Below are positions 35,294-48,305 of a stretch of 64,000 nucleotides of DNA, in pieces; the first letter of the stretch is position 1, and the number at the start of each line of letters is the position of its first letter. The notes beneath the pieces were generated by a model. It saw nothing but the letters and a program-made list of their open reading frames with translations, made no database searches and was not told where the DNA came from. The position numbers were made by a program, and so were the translations under genes. The stretch lies in the NCBI RefSeq assembly GCF_020184175.1, contig NC_065533.1, positions 7,958,695 through 8,022,694 of the forward strand, written 5' to 3'. This DNA comes from Aphis gossypii (lineage: Eukaryota > Arthropoda > Insecta > Hemiptera > Aphididae).

Positions 35294-37380
35294 TTTGATG
35301 TGTTATGCGTGTTACTAACACGAAGATAATTCATTATGCGAGTACGACGTTAATAAAATATATTTTCAGACTAAAATATCGAATTAGATTATTTGATATT
35401 CATCGTTTTAGCTATTGCCTATTATAGTTACAATTTAGTAAGTAGGTAGGTAGGTACTACTAAATACTATAAAAATAATAATAATAACAAATAAAAACAA
35501 CTATTTAAAAAAGTTAATATAATGATAGTTATATTATGTAAAAAATAGTTGTCAAATATTCATCAATTGTCCGTTATATTAAACTATCACTACATACTTA
35601 ATATTTTTTTTTTATTTTCAGATTTACCTATGTTGCCTGTTGCAAATTGAGCTAATTTTGTTTCGTCAGAAGACAACTACTCATTTTTTAAAATTAGTAT
35701 CCATCAGAAGGATGATAGTGGCCTTTTAATTTTTAAGAACTATGGTTCCACTCTTCTGTTTGGTTGTTGATTTGGTGTCCATGTTCAAGAGTAGTTTGAT
35801 GAACATTCCGCGTTAATAGTGGAATATTTAAAAGTTAAATCTAATATCATTATTTGAATTATACCTAGATCTCCTGTAAAATCCATAGACATAGCAGTAT
35901 CAAAATGATCTAGCAAAACTGATGTCCCTCCGGTAGAATAATTGGTCTTAAAAATCGATTTCCTCTAATAATTTATTTTTTCGATAATAATACCAAACTT
36001 TCGAGTTTTCAGCAAAATTACTTAAGTCATTAAAATTTTTATACATATTTTCAAATTTTCAAGTCCAAGACTTCAAATTGATTTGGAAATCATTTATTAT
36101 TGTTGTATGAAATACTGAAATTGGATTTTGAATAACACTTCTACTTATCTGAACAATAATAGTACATTTAGATTTGATTTGGTCATGATATTGAGATTAT
36201 GGAATATGTATTTTGGATATTAGTTTTATAACACTACTTTGATGAAGCAGAAATTCTTATTTCACAAAGATCAATTTAAATTTAAATTTATCAAATCGAG
36301 GATATTTTCTAAGTGAATAAAATTTTCATTGCAAGCAAAATATCATAGTATGTATAAATAAGAAAACCATTCTCATTACTTAACTAAAATTATATTTCAA
36401 AATTTAATTTTTTAATTTTTCCACCTTACAATCAGATGTATATAATAATAATTTCTTTATTTACGAACATAAATTCCAATTACAAAAATATAATGTAATG
36501 ATAGCTTGTTTTATGTGCGTAAATACATAATATAACATATATTATGTACAATTGTATATATATTAATTCTATGATTTAATTTTCTATTGAAAATTAAATA
36601 CGGTGTTTCTTATAAGTTGTTTATGTAAAAAAAAAATATTGTTAAAATACTATTTTTATAAGCTTTTAGAAAAAAGTTAAAATTTTCCCAAAATTGGTTA
36701 AAATCTCAAAAATTCATAAATTATTTTGTAGTTAAAAAATCATAAAATTAGTTTTAAATTTTTGATTTTTTGCATCTAATATTTTTAAAATTATAATTAG
36801 ATTCCTCGTTTAAATTATAACAAAAATATGAAGTTCTTTTAAAAGTCAGATTTATTTTTTATGACAGTTTGAAATGTAAATTTTTATGACATTACACATT
36901 TATCTGTACCTTGATCTGTACAGTATATATTATATGTTTCAAAAGTCTAGTATTAGTTTCTAGGAATTCGATATGTTAAAATATTTTTTTTACAGTCCTT
37001 AATAAATATTGAAATTCTGATTAAATGGAATAATAGATACGATATTTATTTTCAAAAATTCAAAAAATATCAAAAAAATTATTTATACAATTAATTAATT
37101 GTATAATAATTTATATAAAAGTTTTTAAAATTTTCAAGATTGCCATTTTGTTGAACATATTTTTTAGAACAGTTAGAAAAAAAGAAATAATAAAATTGAT
37201 TAAAATTCTACCTACTTAAAGCAGATTATGTTAAAAAATTTCCAAGGAAAAAAGTACTTGCATAATTAATATAATAATTTATTCTCGGTTGTAAACGCTA
37301 TAATATCGGCCTCTAATGATGTAGGTGAAAAATGATAAGTCGAAGTTAGATTACTGAAAGGTAATTTTTATTAAGACAAA
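35294..37380. other. AT-rich intergenic stretch, nothing recognised
   Basis: Low-complexity A/T text with many short aaaatt words. No coding exon or bounded element seen. Confidence 0.3.
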
Positions 37381-37650
37381 GATCCGATGTTTTACAAAGG
37401 AGTAGAAAGTTGATTACACTTATTCACTATATTAACGATCCTATGTCTACGCAAATGAGTCGGGGGCTCTCGTGAAAACTCCCAGAGGAGTTGTGTGTTG
37501 AGATTACTCGCCTAGAATAGTTCGCCCGGGCCCGGACGACGTTTGTTAGGCGTCGGCCGGCTTCCGGTCTTGGCAGAGCAAGAATTCCCTGAACTGACAG
37601 TTTTTGCTTTTGACAGAGAGCTGGCATGTACGCCAGTATGTGTCGTACAC
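37330..37650 (-). mobile_element. Possible solo LTR or LTR-like fragment
   Basis: Read on the minus strand, a GC-richer block begins TGTACGACACATACTGGCG, passes through CCGGGCCCGGGCGAA, then an AATAAA near 37372-37377, and ends around TTTTTCACCTACA. TG..CA borders, a GC-rich U3/R-like part and an internal poly(A) signal suit an LTR, but no target duplication was found and no internal retroelement region adjoins it. The overlapping minus-strand ORFs show no known domain. Confidence 0.3.
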
Positions 37651-38149
37651 CTGATACAGCACTTTTAAAATTAATAATGTAATATAAAAAATAAGAATAA
37701 TAAAAATACAATTACAATTAACTAAATTAAAATATATGATATAGGTAATAGGTATATTATTTAGGTATACTTGGTTACTACAATAACTTAAGAATATTTC
37801 AATTTTACCTGTTTCCAAAAATCGATACAACTATACAAGTCTGTTTATAATATTAAACGATGGATTTTTACGATAGAGCTACTTAATTTTATAGCTAATA
37901 GCAACTTATCTATGGCTGAGTGTTGAGTAACATTTAATCATGTCGATGTACTCGTGTACCTATTGAAAAAGAATTGGTCTTTTTTAAATGTTTAAAGAAA
38001 GTAAGTATACGAAACAAAGTAGTTAAAGCTAAAGACGTACTGTACTATTGTACATAAGAGTCGTATGAAACGAATATAGAAACAAACAGTAGGTAGGACA
38101 GCGCATTTCGATGGCGGATGTTAGTCCATCGTCCTTTCAGTCCTTGGAC

Positions 38150-38539
38150 AGTGTAATTTAATTGTAGGTATTCGATTTGAATGCAATATGATTGCATTCG
38201 ATAAAAAAACGATTCTGAGCGGACGAGGGGATCTTTTTTATTTAATTTTATTCGTTTCTATGGTGATAAACAAAGCCGTAATTATTTTATATTACCTACA
38301 TAATCGTGAAGCTGTACATTTTTTCTCCTTGAACCGCTTTTATTTCGAGTATCATTTCGAAAATCGAAAAATTACCTCTTTAAAGTACCAGCTCAATAAC
38401 TTTGCCTTTCAAAAAATATGCTACACGCCTACACTTGTACTTTTGAGCAAGTTTAGGGGGAGAAAACGTGTTTATACAGAATAAAAAAGAAATAAACATC
38501 ATTGTAAAATCAATACATTTCTCGCTCCGCTCAGAATCT
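38150..38539 (+). repeat. Dispersed repeat, copy B (GATTCTGAACG family)
   Basis: Contains GATTGCATTCGATAAAAAAA then CGATTCTGAGCG, and ends CATTGTAAAATCAATACATT then CGCTCAGAATCT. Shorter than copy A through internal deletion. The 98-codon ORF inside has no recognisable domain. Confidence 0.6.
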
Positions 38540-38796
38540 AAAAAAAACATTTTAATAGTGAATAATTTTATTACTTAAATATAAATAGTAAAAAAGTAAG
38601 AAGTTTCAAGTAGTTTTTTGAAAAAAAATCGAGAAACACCACACAAAAGTGACTAAATACCGGAAATTCTACGCATATATAATATATATACGCTTATATA
38701 AAAACTAATCACTGTAAGTTCCTACTTAAAATTTTCACCAAATGTTTATGTTATCGTTATCTATACACGTTTCAATTGTGTAGCTAAAGAGAAGTC

Positions 38797-39440
38797 AACA
38801 AGGTAACGCTCTGCTGTATAGCAGGTCACTATAATGGATGTATTAAATTTGAATAAAATAATATAGGCATCATTGTATACGAAAAACGATCCTGAACAAT
38901 AAAATTATTGTAAGCCAAACTTACAGAAAATCTCGTATTCAATTTTCGACCTGGTGGCCAAAATGTTTTTATCGACACTTCAGAAAAAAAAATACTTAGA
39001 AAAATCGAAAATTTTAGTTGTCTAAGAATAACTAAAAAAAAAAGCCAAATTATTTTGAAAATTTAACTGTGTATAGATAACACTAATATAAACATTTAGC
39101 ATACATTTCAAGTACTTACACTACAGTAGGTAATTAGTTCTTGAGATGCAACTATATAAAAGAATTGATTTGCTCGAAAACTGGTTTTGCGTAAAAATTC
39201 TCGTTTTCCATCAATTTTTTTCTATGTTTCTCGATTTTTTTTTTAAATTGTTGGAAAATGTTTACTTTTAAACTTTATAATGCACCAAGAATATTCACTT
39301 TGTCATCGGAAACCACTCCTGATGTTTGAAATTGAAGCATAATTTCGACAAGTTAGGTATGCTGTACACAGATACAAAACAACACACACACACACATTAT
39401 TGTAAAATCAATACATTCATCGCTCTACTACTCTAAATCT
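38797..39440 (+). repeat. Dispersed repeat, copy C (GATTCTGAACG family)
   Basis: Begins with AACGCTCTGCTGTATAGCAG (compare the start of copy A) and ends TTGTAAAATCAATACATTCA. The tail holds a short CA repeat. Confidence 0.6.
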
Positions 39441-41134
39441 ACAAAAAGTTTTAATACATATGAAGATGTTATAAATTAACCTTCGTGGAATAATAATTAT
39501 GTCTTTTGGAATATTTAGGGAAAATTAGTTTATTTGATTGGGCTGGTTACCATTAACTAATCATTGATATATTTAATACTTATAGCTCAAAATATTCATG
39601 GGACTCTTAAGCAGTAAGGTAATACAACTTAATATACAAATATGTACTTAATTCTCTTCTAAAAATGTTATCTTTTGTACCTATATACATATTTATGTAC
39701 TATATTCTATACAAAAATTATGAAAATCTGATGAAAAACATGAAAGAATAAGCTACATGTGGATCACACTTACTATTTTGAAAATTTAAATTCAGAAAAT
39801 GACATCAAATTTAATTTACCTCTAAACGTTATAGAGGTATCATAAATATTTAAAAGTATTTTGATAAATACCTTATATTTATTAAATACCATCTGAAAAT
39901 TTAAAATTACATACATAATTATAATATTTTGTTTGAATCACTGAACAAAAAAAAACTTTAAAAAAATGAGTATACTCCGTATACTGCATACGTATATTAC
40001 ACTACTGTTGGACAAAAAAATTAAAATAATAAATAATTAATATTTGTATTATAGTATTCCACTATATGTTCTAAACCAATGATCTACTATTACCACGCAG
40101 TACATGTTATTTAATATTTACCCCTATACAGTTAGTAGATTGTCTATATTTAAATCCTCAAAAATGGTCTGTTCCAAATTATCTTAATGTATTTAATTTA
40201 TAAAACTATAAAATTTATATATTTTTTATACTTACAAAGCTAAAAACAAAAGGCTGTTTGTATAATAATATTATTTCTTTGAATTTTTCATATTATTATT
40301 TTTGTTTTTGAAAATTATTTGCTTATAAAAGATTAATGAAGTAGATCATATTATAATTAGACGCAGGAAAAAAGCTATAGGCCGTAGTTTTTCACAAAAT
40401 TACAAATATATCTGAATTTGAATCCACTCTATATAAACGTAAAATAACGTATAACTTTAAACTAATATGCTAAAGTGACCAACTTTCCAATTAATTAACA
40501 TACCAACTATACCTACCTAGTTCAGTAGTACCTATTTATATTAAATGTATAATATTTTTATTTTACTTTCTCTTCTTAAAAGTTTAATACAATGTATAGA
40601 ATATTAGAATGTATAGAAATTATTAAATCAATACAATTATATAATTTGTGGACTTGATAATTATTAAAATACAAAATAAATAGACACCTAGCTTACTTTA
40701 TTGATATAATATCAAAAGTCATAATGCATTCAAGACAGATTGAAAATTTTTTAAATACGATACCGTGGGTACTGATATTTTTTATATGCATTATATTTTA
40801 TAAACTACAATGTATTATACACAGTAGGCATGTATATAGGTACTATACAAGCATCTCTAATCGCGGACCGCGGTTACTTTTGAAAAAATCGGACTGAGTT
40901 TTATCCAGAGCTTTCTTAAAAATCCGGATAATTTGTCGGTTTTATTAATTCTTGGTTTATTAATAGGTCTTAAGAGAACGTCGTGCCGCATTATGTGTTG
41001 TCTCCGTCGTGCTTTAAGTTTGTTATGATAATTTTAAAATGTACCTAGTTTCAAAAAGATCATGACTTACTTAAAAATAATAATATTAATAAAAGTCTAC
41101 GTGGGGCCCTAGATAATAATTTTACCTTAAAATT

Positions 41135-41290
41135 GTATAATAAGTCAATTTACCCTAATATCAAAGCTAACAGCAAAGTTTTGAAATTGGTGAACGAAAA
41201 TTTGTTATGTCGTTCGTATGTGAGACGAAGATAACATATATATACGGGTACGACGTTCTCATAAGAATTTTATCCGTATGGCATATTATA
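41135..41290. repeat. Fragment of a dispersed repeat (AAATTTGTTATG type)
   Basis: TCAATTTACCCTAATATCAA and GAAAATTTGTTATGTCGTTC match 8590-8700 (AAATTTACCCTGATATTAAA, GCAAATTTGTTATGATACAG) and 61625-61740. Diverged copies; borders not defined. Confidence 0.45.
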
Positions 41291-43633
41291 ATATATGCGA
41301 TGGCTGGATTATCCTGCAGACAGATTAAACGATTTAAACGGAAACTAAATTTATTTATAGATGATAGCTGAATATATTAATATTTAAGGTTATAGATTTA
41401 AAATGGCATATTTAATTAAATTGACTCAAAAAAATTCGACCTATCCGAATTTGGTATTCAAAACACCTGTTGCCATTTAAAACTGCAAGTTATATTACTC
41501 ATGCGCACACGGAAAGATCTAAAAATGTAAAAAATCATCAAGAAATGTGTATTTAGGCATTCCCGATCTTCTCCCGAAAACCGCATATCAATCCGATGTC
41601 ACTGAACAGAATAATTTAGTGTTAACTTTAAAAGGAACCACACTATATCTATATCTATCTGTGGTGATATAAATATATTATAAATATATAATTTACCTAC
41701 TTCTTCAAGGAATGGCGCATAAGGTTATATTTATTGTTTTTTATGAACTATTTTAGAAAAAAAAAATCATATTATAGGTATTTGCATATTTACAAGTTTA
41801 AAGAATATTTAGAGAATATTTTAGGTTTTTTTTAGAACGTATTAGCATCATATTTTAAGCTTTTAGGAACCTAAAAATCCGCTCTTTAGTCATCAGTGAT
41901 AATTGATATGACACACACGACACATCGATATAATATTCTAACAATTATATAGGTACGTTTTACGTTGCCGACAACGATGTGACATTATTATTTATTACTC
42001 ATTACTTATTACTAATAAGTTATTATTTTTATATTTTCTACCCACAGAAATTATAATAGTCAAAACAAGAATCCAAAAATACTACTGATAATATAATATT
42101 ATAATATTAAATACCTAATATTCGAATATTCTATTGAATACTTGAATGTTATCATAAAAAAATATAGAATTTACAATATAATAATATTATAGCCACAATC
42201 ACAATAATATGAAATATTAAAATGCATTATGTTTTGTAAAGCTTTTAATAATACAATTTAAATTTGTTCAAAGTAAAAATATAAAAACAACTTAGAGGTG
42301 ACGTATTATTTTTTGATATTTCTAATTTCTATTTCTATAATATTAGCACAGTAATTTTTATAAAAAAAAATCTATGATTTTTATTAATAACTAACCTTTA
42401 TTTCTCCTATACATATTGTCACATTTACTTCTTGGCTATCCATTGCATGTGAATGTTCAACAACAATTGGTGGATATTTTTCGATATCAATTTTTTTAAA
42501 ACTACTTAGCAGTTTAATGATCCGTATTCAAAGCATTGCCATTGAAAACAAGGTTGTATTTTAGTTTGTGGTGAATAACGTACATACCTATAACCATTGT
42601 AGCATAATTTTTTGTTTGTTTTTATAATTTTTAGCTCTTCATTCATCTATAGGTAATAATAAATTGTACAATATTATATTAATATAATTAAAATGTTTCA
42701 TTGACTCAATATTAAATTTAATTACCTTTTTTGACATTCAAAAGTTCAAAATTATTGTTGATCCTGTAGGTACATGAATCAAATTTCGCAGATACAAAAA
42801 CGGTAAAAGTTGAGAACCGACTGACGGACGATAAACATAACTGAGTGTACAGTCTTTATCGTAATCCGTTTTATCACAATTACACTTTATCGTACGAAAA
42901 TGTATCGCATATTATATAACTATATACCTAAGCTATTTCAGGACGTAAATCAAATAGGAATTTTTCGAAATTATTCGATCGTTGACCACATGAACATAAG
43001 TAGGTAATGAAAAAGATAGTAAAAACGCCGATATCGTGTAAATCGTCGTGTGTGCTATCTAAGTGATGAAGTACCTATCGTTAGTTTATTTCCGAAATTA
43101 TTATTTTTAACAACTACATTGGTTATTGAAATGGAATATTATTTGTATAATTATAAATAATAATTAATATAATGTACACGTCCTTAAGGCTGATTTTTTT
43201 AATTATTATTATATAATTTTACATAAATAATAATCATATAATTCTAAGTGACAGTCGTACATAGTTACTAACTACTCGATCTTAAGACACAAGTATTATA
43301 GTGTATATTAATTAACTCCATGGTGTATTTTTTCAATGGGTATTTCTACCGATTATCATTGACCAGACACTCATAGAAACTGTATGTATTGTAACCAAAC
43401 CAGACTATAACAATATAACTAGGTACTAAAGAATGTGAAGTACGTTTATGATTTAACTGATTTCAAGAGAAAAGAAGAAAAAGATTTTAAAACTTTGAAA
43501 GAGACAGTAATTTTATTGATCTATATATTCTATAATCTACAGAATAAAATAATATTCAGTACCAAATAATTACTGATATATATATTATTATATTAATAAA
43601 TAATTACAAAATTATAATAACGTAGGTACTTAT

Positions 43634-44818
43634 CAAGTCCGGACTAAGACCTTCAGGGGCCTGTAACGTGCCACGCACAAGCAATTGAACGATGTAGTGT
43701 AGTATGTAGTAATTTATATATTATATTTAATATAAGTATCAGAGCACGTTGCAGGCCCAATACATGCAGGTTGTGGGCCCCCATCAATGAAAACAATTCT
43801 TTAAAATTATAAAAGTATACAATAAAACAAATTTAAACATTTTTATTTAAATATGATAACTAGAGTACGGATTTTGAAGGCATTTATCTTTATTTTCTAT
43901 TGCTTTAAAACTAAGCTATGTTAGCTACAAATTCGATTTAAACTATATTATACTTCCATGCACGACATTTTATTTTACTTTTTTTTTGTATATTTATGCT
44001 TTTTGGGGAATTTTTGACCATTTTTGGTACATTTTTTCAAAATGTGTTCTAAATAAACTTATTTGAAGTGTTAATTTTAATTTTTATATTTTTTTATTTA
44101 TAATTTATAATTTGTATCTACATTTATAAGTACTAAAATTTTCCATACACTATATTAAAATATTGAATTTAGCATCAAAAGAATTTATTGATCTCTAATA
44201 TTACTGAATAATCAATAACCAATGTATGTTGTCGTTTTCTTCTTATTAAAATATTAAATTGATTAATTTAAAATATTCATATACAGTAGAAATCGGTTAG
44301 AAACAGGCTTGTAAATACATTTGTTATAATACCCTTTTTTTTAAAAAAAAAAAATAATTTAATGAACTAATAAATAGTTTTCATACTTTTTTTGTGAAAA
44401 ATATTTTTTTTAAAAACTTATTTTTGATGCTTTTTTAAAGATTTTTTTGGAAAGTTTAGACAGATTTATTGCTTTTTTTAGTGCTTTTATTTAGTTGTTT
44501 ATTACTTTAAAATCCGTACTCTACTACTCTAATGATAACGATTAATGAGAATACAAACATAACATATTATTTTTTATTAACATATATATTTACAAATAAA
44601 ATGAAGTATTTTTATGTAAAAGTTTTTTCTAGCTTTTTAACGGCCCCCGTCGTCCGTTAGTTCAAACAAGAAAAAAATAAAAATAAAAATATTCTTGTAG
44701 GTACTATAAAAAGTATAAATTATCACTCAATGTAATTTTAAGCCGAGAAGACTATGGGCCCTTTACACACGTGGGCCCCGGGAACGTCCCCCCTAGCTCT
44801 CCCCTTAATCCGGGCTTG
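43634..44818. mobile_element. hAT-like element, 1185 bp, with an element nested inside
   Basis: GTACTTAT at 43626-43633 and GTACCTAT at 44819-44826 form an 8-bp duplication with one mismatch. Ends CAAGTCCGGACTAAG and CTTAATCCGGGCTTG are inverted. It is interrupted by the element at 43861-44531. Confidence 0.8.
43861..44531. mobile_element. Nested non-autonomous element, 671 bp, 8-bp target duplication
   Basis: ATGATAAC at 43853-43860 recurs at 44532-44539. The left end TAGAGTACGGATTTT pairs with AAAATCCGTACTCTA, which is followed by an extra CTACTCTA at the right. AT-rich, no coding. The exact duplication shows it entered the older element at 43634. Confidence 0.85.
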
Positions 44819-45499
44819 GTACCTATAATAATAAAAACATCGATTATATAGATAAATATATTATTTCAATCAACATAATATTCATAGATACATAGTAACA
44901 ATATTAATCACATAATATTTAATTCTACTTATTTGATATCAATATATTATCAGTTATTTTATTTTTTACGTGAAACGCGAGAGTACTGCTAATATATATT
45001 GTTATACATTTTCATCGATGAATTATTACTATATTTGTACAATCTATACGTAATAAAAATTGTAACTAGGTATACCTAACTATATAATAGGCCATATCTA
45101 ACAATTACCTATAATGTCCTATATAATCGTATAATAAATATATAGTATACTATGTATTTTTTATAATTATATTATAATGCTATAAAATAGTCATTAAGTT
45201 ACATCACTAACATCTTATAACATAACTTATAGCCGCTATAGGTATGTACAAAATTATTCATCTGTTAGAATATTAGATAATAGACGTTTTTACGTATTAG
45301 TCGTATTAGTCGTATTACTGTATAAGTATAAAAAGTAAAGTACAAAAAATCATTTCAGGAGAACTAGTTATTATACGTATGAAAAATTTTCAACATTTTG
45401 ATTAATATTGTCAACATTTTAAATTATGCTTATGATTAATATCGAAACTATATACTTTTAGTATTCTTTAATTTGGGAAATGAATAACTTTTAAGAATT

Positions 45500-45894
45500 C
45501 TGTTTAAAGTTTTCAAGTATTTTTACCCATTAATATATATTTTTTATAAAAAAAATACTGAAAAAAATTGAAAATCAGTCAAAATATTTTTAATTTATAT
45601 CATACATAAAAAGTGATAACATGGAGCATTTTGTTAGAATCACAATTTTTTCGGTTATTCGTTTTTGAGTTATATAACAAAATAAAAATATAAATCTTAT
45701 TAAAAAATTTTAATGTAAAAATACCGCTTTTTTTTTTTTACTCGATTATTTAGAAAAATAATGGAACATCTTTAGGTTGGTTGCCAACTTCAATTTTCTT
45801 CCAAACCACTCTGAAAGTGAAAAATTGAAGAAAATTATCGACTATTTATCGAGTACATAAACATAAACATCACTTCGCTGACCACTCAGAATCT
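45500..45894 (+). repeat. Dispersed repeat, truncated copy D (GATTCTGAACG family)
   Basis: Ends AACATCACTTCGCTGACCAC then TCAGAATCT and shares interior words with copy A. The left end is missing. Confidence 0.4.
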
Positions 45895-46599
45895 AAAATA
45901 CTATTTTTACTAATACACACTAATGTACTTAATAGCTGGTAGAAGTTTATGTATCTTTGGCATCTTATACGTATTGGTAGTTTTAATTTTTTTTTTTCAG
46001 TATAAAAGTGGGATAATTAATGAATTATAATGTCCCGAAAACTTGTCGGGGCACTAGGACAGATTTTTGAAGTGTGGAACTATCTCGAATAAAACGGTAC
46101 ATCTAGTCATCCTATATGTATAACGCATCTAAATAATTTATTCGGGTTAATGTCGGTTATCAATAAGCATGTTTAGTTGTAAGACGAATTAAAAAAATAA
46201 AATTTAAATGTCATCAACCTCTCCTGGTTATAGACCGTACATAATACCTATTATCTTTTGATATAATATATGGTATATTATAATAAATCAACTATTAATA
46301 AGAAATATTATGTAGTAACTATATCTGAAACATAGATACAAGTACGACAAACTTCTATATAAGTATAATACTATAAGCAAAACACAATATTGCAACAGTC
46401 ATTTGCCAATCATTACGGTTCTAGATCCATATATAGATGCGGTATGTACACTGATCTGATTAGTTAGTATACCTTACCCATGGGGGCTATGAATAATATG
46501 GATCTCGAGCCTCTTCGACGAAGTTATATATTACATAACGTGACAGCCAATTGCGCGCTCGGTGGTCTCGATAAGTGTCAATCGATCATATATATATAC

Positions 46600-47623
46600 C
46601 TATATATAGTCTCACAAGTCGGTAACCGAGTTTTCGTTACCGTTGTACAGAGTATATAGGTAATATTATTATATCACGTGTGCGATGTATATAACACGTA
46701 TTGTACAATTTGTACATAGGTCGTTGGGCTCAGCAGCAGCAGTATAATATCGGTTCGTCGTGTTTTCGTTTTCTCGGCGCCACCGACCGGTCGTCGGGTG
46801 ATCGTCCGCACAATCGTTTAGGCCAACGTCGTCGTCGTCGTCGTCGAGTCTCGTCGACATGGCGGGCGCGTGCGAGCGGGGTACATACCGGACAAAATAT
46901 GTGTGTCTGTGTGTGAACCGGTGCCCGAAGATATACATAATAATAATAATAATAATAATATAATAATAATTATCATAATACGACTATCGTACAGGGGAAA
47001 AAACCAGAAATCGTTAACGAGCACAGGTGTGTTGCTTCTATATACTGCAGGTATAGGTAGGTATGTATAACGAGTTTTCATCTATTACGACGGCCCCAAC
47101 GATGGTAAAAAAATATAAAAAAATATTAATACGCGCGGGCACTATACACACACACTATGACTGTTACCTGGATACCTGTTGTGATGTTAACCGCGGCGGA
47201 TGTGGCGGCGCAACAGTCGGTGTGCCGGATCTCCGCGCTCCCACCGATCGTAGCCGCCGCCGCCGCCGTAATTTCAAACTACGCAATCGGTCGACGCGTC
47301 CTCGTCGGTTTCTTAATAATAATAATAAAAAATATCCTTTCCCCCGTCCTCGTTGACGACCAGCGGTGGCGGCGAAGAGGAGAGATCGGCCGGACGCGCG
47401 CGCACGCACGCCGCCGACCGAAGTCACCGAACGACCGCACAGTCGTCTTGACGTTTTCGCCGCGGCTTATAGTCCACAGACTGCCGTGGTTCGGGCCGTA
47501 TCGTACGCTCGTCGAGTGTTATGTTCAACTGCGGGTCGAGAGACACAGCACCTTCATCAACCAAGTCGTCGCAAAGTGCACGAATACTGATAAATAATAC
47601 GGGATAACGGTTGGCTGCGGACG
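46600..47623 (+). promoter_or_regulatory. CpG-rich promoter and leader of rhophilin
   Basis: From about 46730 the sequence is strongly enriched in CG dinucleotides, unlike the preceding 15 kb, and ends at the rhophilin start codon. It includes a CGT/GTC run near 46826, an ATA microsatellite at 46935-46971 and several upstream ATGs. A TAA lies in frame upstream of the rhophilin ATG. The many ORFs on both strands reflect GC content. The transcription start cannot be placed. Confidence 0.55.
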
Positions 47624-47671
47624 ATGGCCGCCACAGCGGTGACGAGGGCCCAGAACCGGGCCATCGCAAAG
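47624..47671 (+). CDS. Rhpn: Rhophilin exon 1
   Basis: Sixteen codons, MAATAVTRAQNRAIAK, then donor AAG/GTCAGT, phase 0. An in-frame TAA upstream and no other Met in between support this start. Confidence 0.85.
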
Positions 47672-48274
47672 GTCAGTATCATCTATATAGCTGCTGTTAT
47701 TGCAGTTTACGTAAAATAATATAAAACTGTATCACTTATCGATAATAATTAACGCATTATGCGCCGAGGTACTCAAAACGGTGCAGGGTACCTGTGCGAG
47801 CTCCAAGTAGTCCAGTATTATAATATTATGTGTATAATTGTTGTTTTAAGCCCGCCGTTTTACTATATATCTGTATAATACACTGTGCGTGTACCGTTCA
47901 TTCTTAAATTGTAAAATTCAGCGGCCAAGTCGTAAGTCCGCGATCGCCTGATCAATTTGTGTGTGCAATAATATTGTAGTGTTATTATACTTATTATGGG
48001 TACTTAGGTATATTATGTGTGTGTGTGCGTGCACAAGATTTCCCCTCGCATGTCCTCCCGTCGACCGTGTAACTGCGCGCGTATAACGGTCCCGTCCTAA
48101 ATTATTATACCGCTGTTTATCGCTGTTTCCACTTCTATATTACTATTACTATATTATTACTATTGTACCTGTTATACTATTATTAATGTACATAGACATA
48201 CCAGAAAATCTGTGAATGCCAAACTCGGTCGTCCGAGCGCGCATAAAATAATATATTAACGTACCTATATAAAT

Positions 48275-48305
<31 letters not shown>

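Noticed and set aside
42480..42600. Minus-strand stretch reading QPCFQWQCFEYGSLNC, like a CCHC knuckle of a LINE gag protein
   Set aside because: Too short, followed directly by a stop and with no supporting retroelement sequence; at most a tiny relic.
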